A stretch of DNA of 64,000 nt from Cyclobacterium sp. SYSU L10401 (GCF_010993705.1 NZ_WOFO01000004.1:434001-498000), one strand, 5' to 3'. Shown: positions 18,692 to 27,679, counted from the first letter of the stretch. Notes: a model not told the origin generated them from the letters alone. A program made the numbers and translations.

Positions 18692-19461
18692 AATCAGCGA
18701 TCCTTCTACCGGTTTTATTGATGGTATCTTTTACCGTTCATGCACAGGATGAAATGATGGTGCCGGTCACAGGCGGGGTATACACCCCGCTTTACGGCAC
18801 CTCCACGGCCCAGGTGCAGGTAGCAGACTTTTACCTGGATGCCCTACCGATAACACATATGGAGTACCTTTCCTTCGTGGAAAAAAAACCTGAATGGAGA
18901 AAATCAGCCGTGAAAGGGCTCTTTGCAGACGAAAGGTACCTGGCATCCTGGGATGGAGATCTCTCCTTTCCAGAATCCCTGAAGAAAAGCCCGGTAAACC
19001 ATGTTTCCTGGTTTGCCGCAAAGGCTTATTGTGAATGTCAGGGCAAACGTCTCCCTACAGTAGATGAGTGGGAATATGTGGCCATGGCCAGTCCTACACT
19101 GAAAGATGCCAGGGAGGATAGTTTGTTCAACCTGGCCATCTTACGCAGTTATGAAAAACCCAGAACCTACTTGCAAAAGGTAGGAAATCAGGAAAAGAAC
19201 GTATGGGGAATTTCCGACCTGCACGGCCTGGTCTGGGAGTGGACATTAGATTTCAATGCCATTATCCTGACGGGGGAATCCCGAAACTATGGCAACACTG
19301 ACCTGGGCCTCTTCTGTGCCAGTGGAGCACTGGGAGCCAATGATCTGATGAACTATGCGGCCTTTATGCGCTATGCCATGCGGTCGAGTCTTCACGCCCG
19401 GAATAACCTGGCAACCATAGGCTTCAGGTGTGCCAAAACCGGAAAATCTGAAAAGGATTAA
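18688..19461 (+). CDS. nirV: NirV-like SUMF1/FGE-fold protein
   Basis: A 257-aa secreted protein (signal peptide ending VHAQ) with the formylglycine-generating-enzyme-like fold: VPVTGGVYTPL, ITHMEYLSFVE, PVNHVSWFAAKAYCECQGKRLPTVDEWEYV, GLVWEWTLDF and the C-terminal GFRCAK. The active-site cysteine pair of true FGE is not evident, so it is probably not a sulfatase-modifying enzyme. nirV genes of this fold sit next to nirK in several denitrifiers, where their role in nitrite reductase function is unclear. Its ATGA overlap with the nirK stop shows tight coupling. Confidence 0.85.
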   Translation: MKSAILLPVLLMVSFTVHAQDEMMVPVTGGVYTPLYGTSTAQVQVADFYLDALPITHMEYLSFVEKKPEWRKSAVKGLFADERYLASWDGDLSFPESLKKSPVNHVSWFAAKAYCECQGKRLPTVDEWEYVAMASPTLKDAREDSLFNLAILRSYEKPRTYLQKVGNQEKNVWGISDLHGLVWEWTLDFNAIILTGESRNYGNTDLGLFCASGALGANDLMNYAAFMRYAMRSSLHARNNLATIGFRCAKTGKSEKD

Positions 19462-19504
19462 ACTTTAATTCAAAAGTAAAAACCATTTTTAACCATTGAA
19501 AGCC

Positions 19505-20101
19505 ATGAAAAAATTAATCATATTATGTTGTCTGTCCGGAATGCTTTCTGGCTGCAGCAACAGCAACGGTCCCGTGTCGGGAGGAGGCAAGCAGCAGGAG
19601 GAACTGCATGACATGTCCATCTACCACCTGCCATCTGATTGGAATACACAGGATGGCGAGAAGATTTCATTTAAAGACCTGAAAGGCCAGCCATTGGTGG
19701 TGGTCATGATCTATACTGCCTGTAAAACCGCCTGCCCCAGGTTGGTAGCCGATATGCGGCAGATTGAAGAAAAAACATCTTCGGCTGCCGTACAACAGCC
19801 CAGGTATATTTTGGTCAGTATCGACCCCCTTAATGACAGCGCTGAAAAATTAAAGCAATTTGCTAAAGTTAACCAGATGGATGGCGCTCAATGGCTGTTT
19901 TTACAAGGGACGGAATCAGGGGTCAGGGATTTTGCCAATATACTGGCAGTAAAATACAAAAGAATAGATCCTATAGATTTCTCTCATTCCAACATCATCA
20001 GTGTATTTGATGAGCAGGGAGTATTGCAATACCAAAAAGAGGGACTGGGCTTGCAAAATGATGAAATCATTACAAAAATCATCGAAATAAGCGGGCCATA
20101 A
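19505..20101 (+). CDS. Sco1/SenC-family copper chaperone, lipoprotein
   Basis: About 199 aa with a lipoprotein signal (LSGC), a thioredoxin fold, the CxxxC copper motif at Cys73 and Cys77 (CKTAC) and the distant His161 (FSHSN). Sco proteins deliver copper to or reduce thiols of Cu sites such as CuA of oxidases; here the neighbour nirK suggests supply to the NirK copper sites (inference). The frame can open at TTG 19496, but ATG 19505 is a better start with a compact lipoprotein signal. It converges with the globin gene, 7 bases apart. Confidence 0.9.
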   Translation: MKKLIILCCLSGMLSGCSNSNGPVSGGGKQQEELHDMSIYHLPSDWNTQDGEKISFKDLKGQPLVVVMIYTACKTACPRLVADMRQIEEKTSSAAVQQPRYILVSIDPLNDSAEKLKQFAKVNQMDGAQWLFLQGTESGVRDFANILAVKYKRIDPIDFSHSNIISVFDEQGVLQYQKEGLGLQNDEIITKIIEISGP

Positions 20102-20108
20102 AGGGGTT

Positions 20109-20504
20109 TTATTTTAAAGGATAAATTTCATTTTCCCGGTAATAATTTAATTTGGCCTGAAACATCAAGGCCATTTTTTCTGCCCGCCAGATGGCCTCCT
20201 TTGCTTTCTCACCGGTGAATTTTTCATTGACTGTCGCTTTAAAAAGTTCCAACCAGCGTTCAAAATGCTGTGCATCTATCGGCATGCTGGCATGTGGAGT
20301 AAAGGGACTACCATAATAGGTGTGTTCTTCCAGCAATATCGTCTGCCAAAACCGGTACATTTTATCCAGGTGTTTGTCCCAGTCGCCCTTAATCCGATTT
20401 TCAAAAATTGGTGCCAACAGGGGATCAGCTTTCACTTTTCCATAAAAAGCATCCACCAAACTTTTGATCTGATCTATTTCTTCTATTTTTTCCCTTTTCT
20501 CCAC
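20109..20504 (-). CDS. Group III truncated hemoglobin
   Basis: A 131-aa globin of the TrHb3 family: VDAFYGKVKADPLLAPIF at the A/B helices, the proximal-region HFERWLELFKATV, and the conserved F/W residues of this group (MYRFWQTIL). Such globins bind O2 and NO and are linked to NO detoxification or redox chemistry. The start must be GTG at 20504, since an in-frame stop lies three codons upstream and no ATG follows near the N-terminus. It lies downstream of the NsrR-like regulator in the same direction, fitting an NO-response cluster. Confidence 0.9.
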   Translation of the reverse strand: MEKREKIEEIDQIKSLVDAFYGKVKADPLLAPIFENRIKGDWDKHLDKMYRFWQTILLEEHTYYGSPFTPHASMPIDAQHFERWLELFKATVNEKFTGEKAKEAIWRAEKMALMFQAKLNYYRENEIYPLK

Positions 20505-20540
20505 TACTGATCAGTTTATACTTTAAAATTGAAAATGGTC

Positions 20541-20978
20541 CTAAAGAATGGAATGCAGGGTGGCTTTGCCACTGGATACCTCATCAGCCAGATCCCTAAG
20601 CGTCTTTGCTTTGAGCAGACTGGCAAGTCCCTCCCTGATTGCCTTGTACTCATGATGAATGGGACAAGGGTTAGCTACCGAACATTGCTTTAGCCCCAAC
20701 CCGCATCCAATAAATAGTTTTTCCCCATCAATGGCCACGACCAAATCCATTAGCCGCATGTTTTCTTGTTCGTTGTCAATATAAAACCCTCCATTGGGTC
20801 CTTTGGTGGAACTGACAATATTCTGCCTGGCCAGGGACTGCAGGATCTTGGCTGTAAAGTACTCGGGAGCATCAATCTCCTTACAGATATCCTTCACCCC
20901 CAGTTTATTTCCTTTTTTGCTCTGAGACCATATATAGATTACAGCCCTTATGCCATACTCACAAGCTTTTGAAAACAT
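20541..20978 (-). CDS. Rrf2-family transcriptional regulator, NsrR-like
   Basis: A 145-aa winged-helix regulator. The N-terminal recognition region MFSKACEYGIRAVIYI and STKGPNGGF wing are typical of Rrf2 proteins. Three cysteines at 92, 99 and 105 (C-x6-C-x5-C) are placed as in the Fe-S cluster-binding loop of NsrR/IscR (E. coli NsrR: 91, 96, 102). With the globin gene downstream and the hemerythrin gene upstream, an NO-sensing role is likely (inference); an IscR-type Fe-S homeostasis role is the alternative. Its targets are not proven, and the palindrome TGAC-N4-GTCA near nirK is more Fnr-like than Rrf2-like. Confidence 0.85.
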   Translation of the reverse strand: MFSKACEYGIRAVIYIWSQSKKGNKLGVKDICKEIDAPEYFTAKILQSLARQNIVSSTKGPNGGFYIDNEQENMRLMDLVVAIDGEKLFIGCGLGLKQCSVANPCPIHHEYKAIREGLASLLKAKTLRDLADEVSSGKATLHSIL

Positions 20979-20985
20979 TTATTTA

Positions 20986-21474
20986 TTAGTTATCTTTTTT
21001 CCAAAATTCATCCTCCCAAATTTCGTCCCCAAACCGATGACTTTCCGATATTTTTTCTCCCAACCTTTGCATTTCATCCGGGGAAAGAACGTCTTGCATG
21101 TGTTCGAACAGGATTCGCTCTTCAAACCGAATGTGGGCTTCCAAACTCCCGGCAAATTGATAGAGGTGATTCGCACTATGTTCCTCCTCCCCACTCTTAA
21201 TGGTCTCAAAAATACCAAGAATCACTTCATGCTGCTCCTCGGCTTCTTGCCGCAACTCGTCTTTTTCATCCAAAAACGGAAATACCCCCAATTCCTCCAA
21301 TTGAAAATGAGGCAGCAGGTGATGCTCAACATAATAGATCAGGTAATTGCAAATTCTCGAAAGGCTTACTTCAAAGGCCAATCCTTGTCTGATCTTCCAA
21401 ACCAATAGCAAGCCAAAATGATGGTCCCTCGACAAAGGTACCAACGCTTCATGTCTCTTTAGCGGTTTTTGCAT
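20986..21474 (-). CDS. Hemerythrin HHE-domain protein
   Basis: About 162 aa with a four-helix hemerythrin pattern: LSRDHHFGLLLVW, YYVEHHLLPHFQLEE, EEQHEVILGIF and HIRFEERILFEHM supply the His and Glu ligands for a di-iron site. Related proteins bind O2 or NO or, as in YtfE/RIC, repair iron centres damaged by NO; the RIC N-terminal ScdA domain is absent here. The frame opens at 21534, but ATG 21474 (MQKPLKRHEAL) is the better start, removing a basic, Cys-containing extension. The Rrf2 gene follows 7 bases downstream, so they are probably one unit. Confidence 0.85.
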   Translation of the reverse strand: MQKPLKRHEALVPLSRDHHFGLLLVWKIRQGLAFEVSLSRICNYLIYYVEHHLLPHFQLEELGVFPFLDEKDELRQEAEEQHEVILGIFETIKSGEEEHSANHLYQFAGSLEAHIRFEERILFEHMQDVLSPDEMQRLGEKISESHRFGDEIWEDEFWKKDN

Positions 21475-21568
21475 GAGATTTCTTTTTTTGCCGCAAGACT
21501 TTTTCCAAAATAAAGCACAAACAAATATAGACAAATTACAGGCTAAATAAAATACTTATTTATCTTTT

Positions 21569-23824
21569 TTAGAAATCAACACTCAGCATCAGCCTTACAT
21601 TCCGTCCTGGAGCGTACAATGGAGCCCCTTGAGTACGAATGGGTCGGTTCAGGTGCTCGTAATAGGTCTGATCCAGCAGGTTGTGAACTGAGGCCCGTAC
21701 CGTGAGGGCCGGCCACAAGCGGTACGCAGCTTCCAGGTCCAATAAATGAAAACCCGGACTTGTGGGTTCTCCAAAGCGGGAAGACACACGTTTTTGAGCA
21801 GAAACAGCCCGCCACCGGAGCAAGGAAGTCAACTTTCCATCCAGGTGTTTGCCCTGCAAGGAGTAGCGCAGATCCAGGGGCGCAATTTCGGGAAGTGCTT
21901 CCTGATGTGGGAGATCCTGACCATAGGTATAGGCAGCCATCAGGGACTGCGACCACTGTGGGGCTATCCTGTGCTCAATGGTCCATTCCATCCCGGTTTT
22001 TATTGCCTCCTCCAAATTGATAAACTTCCTGACGCCGGGACTCTGGGGCAATCGGGGAGCAAGTTCGGTCCGTACACCGGTAATGTAGTCATTCAGGTAA
22101 GCCCCAAACAGGCTGACCGAGATGGAAAACTGTTCGGTCTGATGCTGCAGGCTGATGTCGAGTTGATTGTTCGTTTCCGGTTTCAATTGAGGGTTACCCA
22201 GGAGTTCGTAAGGATCCAACCCTACCGGAAAATAATTGATGTACCGTTCGGTAAGGCTGCCGCTTCTACTAACCCGTGCCAGCCAGAAACCGAGTTGCCA
22301 GGCATCGTTCAGGTCCTTTTGCCAGCCTAAAGAAATGCCGGGATTGGCTTGCAGGGAAGAAATTTCATCAAATTGCTGCCTGAATTCAACGGTAGGGTCC
22401 AAGGCCTGAGCCCGGTTCATGTCCAGCCTGCCGGATATACTGAGCATCCCTTCTTTCAAGGGAATGGAATACGCCGTAAAAAGCCCGAATTTTTGTATCA
22501 TAGCCTTTTGCCAGGCATTGTCCAGTAGGGTTTTGCCTTCATTGGGTCCCATCAGAAATGTCCTTTCCCGCACTCCCGCAGCCTTTTCGTTTCGGAAATC
22601 CAGGCCGGCAAACAGGCGACCGGTACCCGGTTGCCATTCTCCTTCCACCCTTCCGCCGGCGTTGGATGTTTTGGCAGGTGTTCGGGCATCCATCATCCGG
22701 GGGCTTATCTCTCGTAAGCCATTGTCCATCAGATGATCTACCAGGCTAAGGTAAACTGACTGGGTGATGGCCTTGAGCTGCCGCCCCTGGAAGGACTTCT
22801 TAAATCTGGCGTTTCCGATCCAGGTATCGTCTTTCCTTAAATCCATCGACAAGCTTGGGAAATCCACGTTTCGTGCAAAATTCCGGTTGAGGTTTACCGA
22901 CAAATTTTCTCCCTTAGCGGTAGCAAAATCTCCATAAAACCCTACAGATCCACGCATAAAAGATGCAGGCACGGTATTGCCATCACCGTCCAGATAGTCC
23001 AAGCCACGGGACCAGGAACCTATCAGCCCCATGTCTGCCTTATTCGCTCTCCAACCCAGCTTGGCTTCGCTTCGCCACACCTGCCCATTTTGCTCCCACA
23101 TGCTGGAAAACCTACCATAAGCCTCTGGTCTTTCGACAAATTCGGGAGTTTCGCTGATAAAATTTAACGTCCCTCCCAATCCTATTCCGTACCTTAGCGC
23201 ATGTGGCCCTTTGAGTAATTCTACCTTTTGCATGCGGCTTAGGGCTATTTGTGAAGTGGGCGGGTCCATCCGGTTGGGGCAGGCTGCGCTGGCAGCTTGC
23301 AATCCGTCCACCACCACGTTTATCTGATCGTATTTGAAGCCCCGCATGACCGGATCAAAACCAAAAGCGCCACTTTTCCGAATGGAAGATATCATCGGGT
23401 TTTCATTCAGCAAAGCTCCTGCGTCGTGATGCAATTTGTCCCGGGACGAAAAGATAATTTGCTGATCCTTTTCCTGAGGGCTGCCAATGGCAATGACCGA
23501 AACTGGGGAAAGCTCCATCCAATCCGGATTCCAGTTTGCACTACCTGTTTCCCAAAGCCGGTTAAATGCTGCCTCTGTGAGCTCCCAGGAGCCGTATCGG
23601 AGGTGTTGCAAACGGAGCCTGCTTTCCTGCTGCAATCGCAGAAAAATCGTTCCGGATGAATCACTGCTCCCTACCTGGTTTCCATAGCTGTAACTTAAGC
23701 CTGAAATGGGAGAGCCATCCTCCCCGTCAAAAAAACGGATGGGTTTACCCTCTTGGGCATGGGCAATCGAAAGTACTGCCATCAATAGCATGGCTGGCTG
23801 CAATAATAAGACAATTCGTTTCAT
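21569..23824 (-). CDS. TonB-dependent copper receptor, OprC/NosA-like
   Basis: A 751-aa outer-membrane receptor with a signal peptide (IAHAQ), a short N-terminal carboxypeptidase-like beta domain, a plug domain (about residues 125-240) and a 22-strand-type barrel ending in LSVDF. The plug contains ACPNRMDPPTSQI with Cys182 and Met186, a CxxxM pair matching the copper-binding motif of OprC/NosA receptors. It would import copper across the outer membrane for NirK and other Cu enzymes (inference from motif and neighbours). A half-palindrome TAGC-TTTT-GTCA lies about 120 bases upstream of its start. Confidence 0.85.
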   Translation of the reverse strand: MKRIVLLLQPAMLLMAVLSIAHAQEGKPIRFFDGEDGSPISGLSYSYGNQVGSSDSSGTIFLRLQQESRLRLQHLRYGSWELTEAAFNRLWETGSANWNPDWMELSPVSVIAIGSPQEKDQQIIFSSRDKLHHDAGALLNENPMISSIRKSGAFGFDPVMRGFKYDQINVVVDGLQAASAACPNRMDPPTSQIALSRMQKVELLKGPHALRYGIGLGGTLNFISETPEFVERPEAYGRFSSMWEQNGQVWRSEAKLGWRANKADMGLIGSWSRGLDYLDGDGNTVPASFMRGSVGFYGDFATAKGENLSVNLNRNFARNVDFPSLSMDLRKDDTWIGNARFKKSFQGRQLKAITQSVYLSLVDHLMDNGLREISPRMMDARTPAKTSNAGGRVEGEWQPGTGRLFAGLDFRNEKAAGVRERTFLMGPNEGKTLLDNAWQKAMIQKFGLFTAYSIPLKEGMLSISGRLDMNRAQALDPTVEFRQQFDEISSLQANPGISLGWQKDLNDAWQLGFWLARVSRSGSLTERYINYFPVGLDPYELLGNPQLKPETNNQLDISLQHQTEQFSISVSLFGAYLNDYITGVRTELAPRLPQSPGVRKFINLEEAIKTGMEWTIEHRIAPQWSQSLMAAYTYGQDLPHQEALPEIAPLDLRYSLQGKHLDGKLTSLLRWRAVSAQKRVSSRFGEPTSPGFHLLDLEAAYRLWPALTVRASVHNLLDQTYYEHLNRPIRTQGAPLYAPGRNVRLMLSVDF

Positions 23825-24158
23825 TACATAAAGATTTCTGGATTTCCCAAAAGGGAAATGAGTGATACATGGACCCGTTGGTTAGGAACTGTAAATGGTA
23901 AAGTATTGCGAAAGTAAACAGCAGGCATTTTGAATCGGGTAGCTTTTGTCACCGTGGCCTCGCTCCATGGTAAAAATCATCCATTTGGTACCACTATAGC
24001 TATAGTTGCAGCGAAGGTACCTTCTAAAATAGGATCGTTTTGGAACGCACGATTCTACACAACTGCTGTCCACTGTCGACTTAAAACAAGGGATAGGTTA
24101 TGCCGAACAGCCTCTATTTTCAAAGCTGCCCATACCTGATTTTAGCAAATAAAAGAAA
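23825..24158. other. Intergenic region upstream of the copper receptor gene
   Basis: 334 bases with no gene. It contains the perfect 14-base palindrome ACTATAGCTATAGT (23993-24006) and, at 23940-23951, the sequence TAGC-TTTT-GTCA, which keeps one half of the box found near nirK. I looked for a cobalamin or other riboswitch, common before TonB receptor genes, and saw no recognisable conserved core. Confidence 0.45.
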
Positions 24159-24557
24159 TTAAGATTGGGGTGGATGGAAAATCCCCCCGGTAAGAAATCT
24201 GGACTTGCCGGGCTCCAGGTAAGCGTGATCTAACTGATCGGCCGATTTCGAAACGAAAGCAGCCTGGAAAGCATAAATGCGAGAAAAAACAAAAACCCAG
24301 GAAACAAATTCAGGTATACGAAGGTCCTGAGGCAGTTCGGTATTTGACGCCTTTTCCAACCTTCTCCCCAACTCACAGAAGCCGTGGCAATTCATTTGTG
24401 GCTTGTCCAAATTGATACAAAACATTTCTGCAATTGCCTCTCTGTTCCATATAAAATCCAGCTGAATCAAGGACAGGGTCGCACTCTGAACGAGCATCAA
24501 GCCTGCCAGCAAAAATGGAAGTGCATATGAAACGATTCGAGCAACCATGATAACCAT
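24159..24557 (-). CDS. Small membrane-anchored protein with Cys triad
   Basis: About 132 aa, one N-terminal membrane segment (about residues 8-32), then the motif C-x9-C-x3-C (CINLDKPQMNCHGFC, cysteines near 47, 57 and 61). Bacteroidota encode similar short proteins with an N-K/D-K-P-x-x-x-C-x-G-x-C motif next to copper or metal TonB receptors; no function is established. The position between the NnrS-like and receptor genes supports metal handling (inference). ATG 24557 is chosen over an upstream TTG. The upstream nnrS-like stop is about 20 bases away, so the genes are co-transcribed. Confidence 0.65.
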   Translation of the reverse strand: MVIMVARIVSYALPFLLAGLMLVQSATLSLIQLDFIWNREAIAEMFCINLDKPQMNCHGFCELGRRLEKASNTELPQDLRIPEFVSWVFVFSRIYAFQAAFVSKSADQLDHAYLEPGKSRFLTGGIFHPPQS

Positions 24558-24578
24558 TGTCAAATTTATGCAATTAAT

Positions 24579-25709
24579 TTATTTACTGCTTACCATTTTT
24601 TCTTCTGACCTGATAATTTTTGCCTTCCCTGCCAAATCAACGGTGATTATAGATGCATTAACTTTCCTTCGAAAATAAACGATCAAGCCCATACTGAGAA
24701 ATAGAGCGAGGATGGAAAACCCATTTACCGTACCAAAAAAATAACGCCAGGATGTCCATCCAGCCCAGGAAGAAGCTACTCGTGCTGCCAAGCTGATTTG
24801 AAAAATCCCCCATCCCCACCACAATACCGGATGGAATACGTCTGCTTTGATGCGAAAGACTGCAGGAAAAATGATCGGTGCATGGGCCCATATCATGGAG
24901 AAGGTAAATCCAAGAAAAAAGGTATGCAGGTACAGGTCATAATAGAAGGAGTGCCCTTCCATCCAACCCAGAATCCAGCCATTCAGGGCCAACCAAAAAT
25001 AACCGGTAAGCAATCCAATTCCGATATACCGAAACTGCCCTGACTTTTTAGCTGCAAATCTGGCCATATCAAAGCGAACAAGCCATATGGACAAAATCAA
25101 TAAAGCAGCACCCAAAACGGTGTTGCCCCATTGGTGAAAGGGAAGCAACAAGCCAAGGCCAAACACTGCCAGACCAGCATAAAAAACATATTTCGCCCAA
25201 ACAGGAGTAGGTAAAAATTTATTCAGCTCCATCCTTTCTCCCAAAATGGTAAACAACAAAAATGCCATCCACCAGCCGGTTGCCATGGGTACAAAATCTG
25301 AATAGATATAGGCAAAATTGCCCAGCATCCAGGCTGCTGCTCCCAAAGCGATGATATAGGTATAGATTTTCGGAACTTTTAAGGTTTGGAAATACATGAG
25401 TACAACCAAACCTAAACTGGCAGCAAGTAGTAGAATGGCACCCAGTATTGGCCACCCTCCAAGCAAAAAAAACATGGATAAAGCGCTGGACAAGGGGACA
25501 ACCAACCCATATTTATTTTTCATGACCATGGCTCTTTCGAGAGAAATCAAGGCCCCCAGAAAACAACCTACCATCAGCAGTCCGTGATGCGCAGCTGCTG
25601 CTCCCAGCGGAATGGCCACAAAGCCCAATCGGATCCAACCACCCAAAACTCCTGAAAGCAGGCTAAATACTATAAATGGTAAAATCCAGAAGGCTTGAAT
25701 CGTTTTCAT
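24579..25709 (-). CDS. NnrS-like multi-pass membrane protein
   Basis: About 376 aa with 11-12 predicted membrane helices. Residues such as AAAAHHGLLMVG, FLLFTILGERMELNKF and WAHAPIIFPAVF resemble the NnrS family, haem- and copper-containing membrane proteins linked to NO stress and denitrification. The frame can start at GTG 25736, but ATG 25709 (MKTIQAFWILPF) places the first helix at the N-terminus. It lies between the 595-aa gene (79 bases upstream) and the Cys-triad gene. Its presence with nirK, globin and hemerythrin genes fits protection against NO. Confidence 0.65.
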   Translation of the reverse strand: MKTIQAFWILPFIVFSLLSGVLGGWIRLGFVAIPLGAAAAHHGLLMVGCFLGALISLERAMVMKNKYGLVVPLSSALSMFFLLGGWPILGAILLLAASLGLVVLMYFQTLKVPKIYTYIIALGAAAWMLGNFAYIYSDFVPMATGWWMAFLLFTILGERMELNKFLPTPVWAKYVFYAGLAVFGLGLLLPFHQWGNTVLGAALLILSIWLVRFDMARFAAKKSGQFRYIGIGLLTGYFWLALNGWILGWMEGHSFYYDLYLHTFFLGFTFSMIWAHAPIIFPAVFRIKADVFHPVLWWGWGIFQISLAARVASSWAGWTSWRYFFGTVNGFSILALFLSMGLIVYFRRKVNASIITVDLAGKAKIIRSEEKMVSSK

Positions 25710-25787
25710 TTCATGATCATCCAAAAATGATTTCACAACTGCTTGCAGTCTTCAAATGTTCAGGCAGGATCAAGCATAACAAGACGT

Positions 25788-27575
25788 CTATTTGGTCAGA
25801 CCCGGTGTCAATTCCTGCAGTTCCATTTTCAAATGATCCAGCTGGTATTTAATTTTCTCCATACCGGAAACCGCATCCATAGCAAAGACTGTTACCAACC
25901 CCTGGTAGTAATCGATTCCTTCAAAGAGGTTTTTTCGGAATTTATCCAGGTAGGCTTCCTGTTTTTTATTATTCTCAGTGACTGTTTTACTGATTTCTGT
26001 TTTCAGGTGTTGCATGTACAACTGAAGCTCTTTGACAAACACATGGGGCCTTTCGGCATCCAGTTTAAGGCTGACTTTTCCATAGATGTGGTCCACCATT
26101 TCTTTCAAACTGAATATCCCTTTAAAATAAGCCAGATTGGGACCCGGACAAATGGTCACTGCCTTAAGGTTCCTCCTGGGCACCTCTCCTCCACTTAAAA
26201 TAGCAGGGGCACTCAAACCTTCACAGAGGCAATCCTTTTCCAATACCCCATTGATTTCCTCCTCGCTGATTTCTCCTTTTGCACGCTGTTTGATTTTCAA
26301 ATCCTGGTATTGCCGTGATGCCGTACAAATGGGTTTCTCGGTAAATTCTGTATTAAAAGAAAGAAACTTTTTATAACAAGGACTTCCTGGCCGGCCTTTT
26401 TCAATCCGGGATATTCTCTGTTCTTCCGCACTGCTGTTTCTGAGATTATTGAAGGGAATTCCCAAAGGGGAGGCATGACTCAGGTAAAAATCTGATTTTT
26501 TTGCTTGCAGAAGTCTTTGTAAGGTGTCTTCATCCACGCTAGTGGCTTCCGGAACCAATAGGAATGGGCTTCCCCAACCGGTTCCATCCAATTGATAATA
26601 GTCCATCAGAAATTGGTTTTCTTCAGCATTCCCAATTCCCCCCTGATAGGTGATTTTAGGTTGACTGTTTTCCGGCAATTTCGCTAACCCTTTCTTTTCC
26701 AAAGCCTCCTGACACAGGTGAAAAAGGGTATCCCGAAGTTCTTTCCGATCCTCTTTAAAGGCATCCAGGATGGGCCCGGCGAGCAGGCCATCTGTGGCAA
26801 AGGCATGCCCTCCACAATTCAAACCCGACTCAATTCTGAATTCAGATACCCAAATCCCCTTCTTCGCTAAAAATTTTCCCTGAATTAATGCAGAACGGTA
26901 ATCAGACACTTTCAATATCACAGGCTTTTTGATGGCTCCGTTTTCGTCTGGAAAAAATACATCGAATTCCTCCATATAGCTGTACAAGGCGGGATTCATG
27001 CCCGCCGAAAATACCACTCCCCCTTCCAGCTTGCTCTTTGCAAAGCCACGCAAAGCAGCTAAGGCATCGGAATATTCCCTGCCCAGTGCTTCTCCTGACT
27101 TGGAATAGTTGATTTTGTCAACTTTGGTCATGATGTTGACATCGGTTCTTCCCGGAACCAGGTGTTTTCTTAATTCTTCCTGCAGGTCCAGCCTTTTAAA
27201 ACCGGCAGCATTCTTCATCATCAGGTAAAGTCTGGCTGCAGGATGATCTTTGGGTAGGAGATCGAAATACTGGTTGATATCCTTATCCAGGACAAAATCC
27301 TGACTTTGTAGGTGCCTCATTTCCCTGTTTACCACATATTGCAATAAATTCAGATAGGCTTCCACCCTTTTTGCACGGCTGTCATCATCATCCTCATGTA
27401 TGGCAATGTAGGGAATGGTCAGTTCACGGCTGTATCGGCGCCGAATGTCCTCCAATAATTGGTCATCCATAATGGAAACTACAGATGAAATACCATATTT
27501 GGCTACTTTAATGGGAGAGTCTACTGTAAAACCCAATCCCATTACTGGAATGTGAAAATGATGAACTGATGACAT
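25788..27575 (-). CDS. Unrecognised 595-aa protein, possible nitronate-monooxygenase-like TIM barrel
   Basis: I cannot assign a function. The N-terminus (FHIPVMGLGFTVDSPIKVAKYG) and later glycine motifs NCGGHAFATDG (about residue 253) and YQGGIGNAEE (about 310) resemble the flavin-binding TIM barrel of nitronate monooxygenases and related enzymes. The C-terminal third adds a Cys-containing region (PICTAS, DCLCEGLS, TICPGPN, around 405-475) that could hold a metal or Fe-S cluster, and a helical tail. No signal peptide is seen, so it is cytoplasmic. It is the first gene of the unit running into the NnrS-like, Cys-triad and copper receptor genes, behind the palindrome at 27680-27691, so it is likely expressed during nitrite or NO metabolism. 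Confidence 0.6.
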   Translation of the reverse strand: MSSVHHFHIPVMGLGFTVDSPIKVAKYGISSVVSIMDDQLLEDIRRRYSRELTIPYIAIHEDDDDSRAKRVEAYLNLLQYVVNREMRHLQSQDFVLDKDINQYFDLLPKDHPAARLYLMMKNAAGFKRLDLQEELRKHLVPGRTDVNIMTKVDKINYSKSGEALGREYSDALAALRGFAKSKLEGGVVFSAGMNPALYSYMEEFDVFFPDENGAIKKPVILKVSDYRSALIQGKFLAKKGIWVSEFRIESGLNCGGHAFATDGLLAGPILDAFKEDRKELRDTLFHLCQEALEKKGLAKLPENSQPKITYQGGIGNAEENQFLMDYYQLDGTGWGSPFLLVPEATSVDEDTLQRLLQAKKSDFYLSHASPLGIPFNNLRNSSAEEQRISRIEKGRPGSPCYKKFLSFNTEFTEKPICTASRQYQDLKIKQRAKGEISEEEINGVLEKDCLCEGLSAPAILSGGEVPRRNLKAVTICPGPNLAYFKGIFSLKEMVDHIYGKVSLKLDAERPHVFVKELQLYMQHLKTEISKTVTENNKKQEAYLDKFRKNLFEGIDYYQGLVTVFAMDAVSGMEKIKYQLDHLKMELQELTPGLTK

Positions 27576-27626
27576 AAGTGATGATTTCTAAAATAACGGA
27601 CCACAATTGTGGCTATGATTATCCTA

Positions 27627-27634
27627 CAAAGTTA
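27627..27634 (-). promoter_or_regulatory. Candidate -7 promoter box of the 595-aa/NnrS-like operon
   Basis: On the minus strand TAACTTTG matches the Bacteroidota -7 consensus TAnnTTTG exactly. It lies about 52 bases upstream of the start codon and exactly 51.5 bases from the centre of the palindrome at 27680-27691, the same spacing as at nirK. Confidence 0.55.
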
Positions 27635-27679
27635 TCACCCAACTTTACCGAAAAAGCTATGTAGCATCAGGGATAAAAC

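Noticed and set aside
23825..24158. Riboswitch before the copper TonB receptor gene
   Set aside because: The conserved cobalamin-box and other riboswitch cores were not found on the minus strand.
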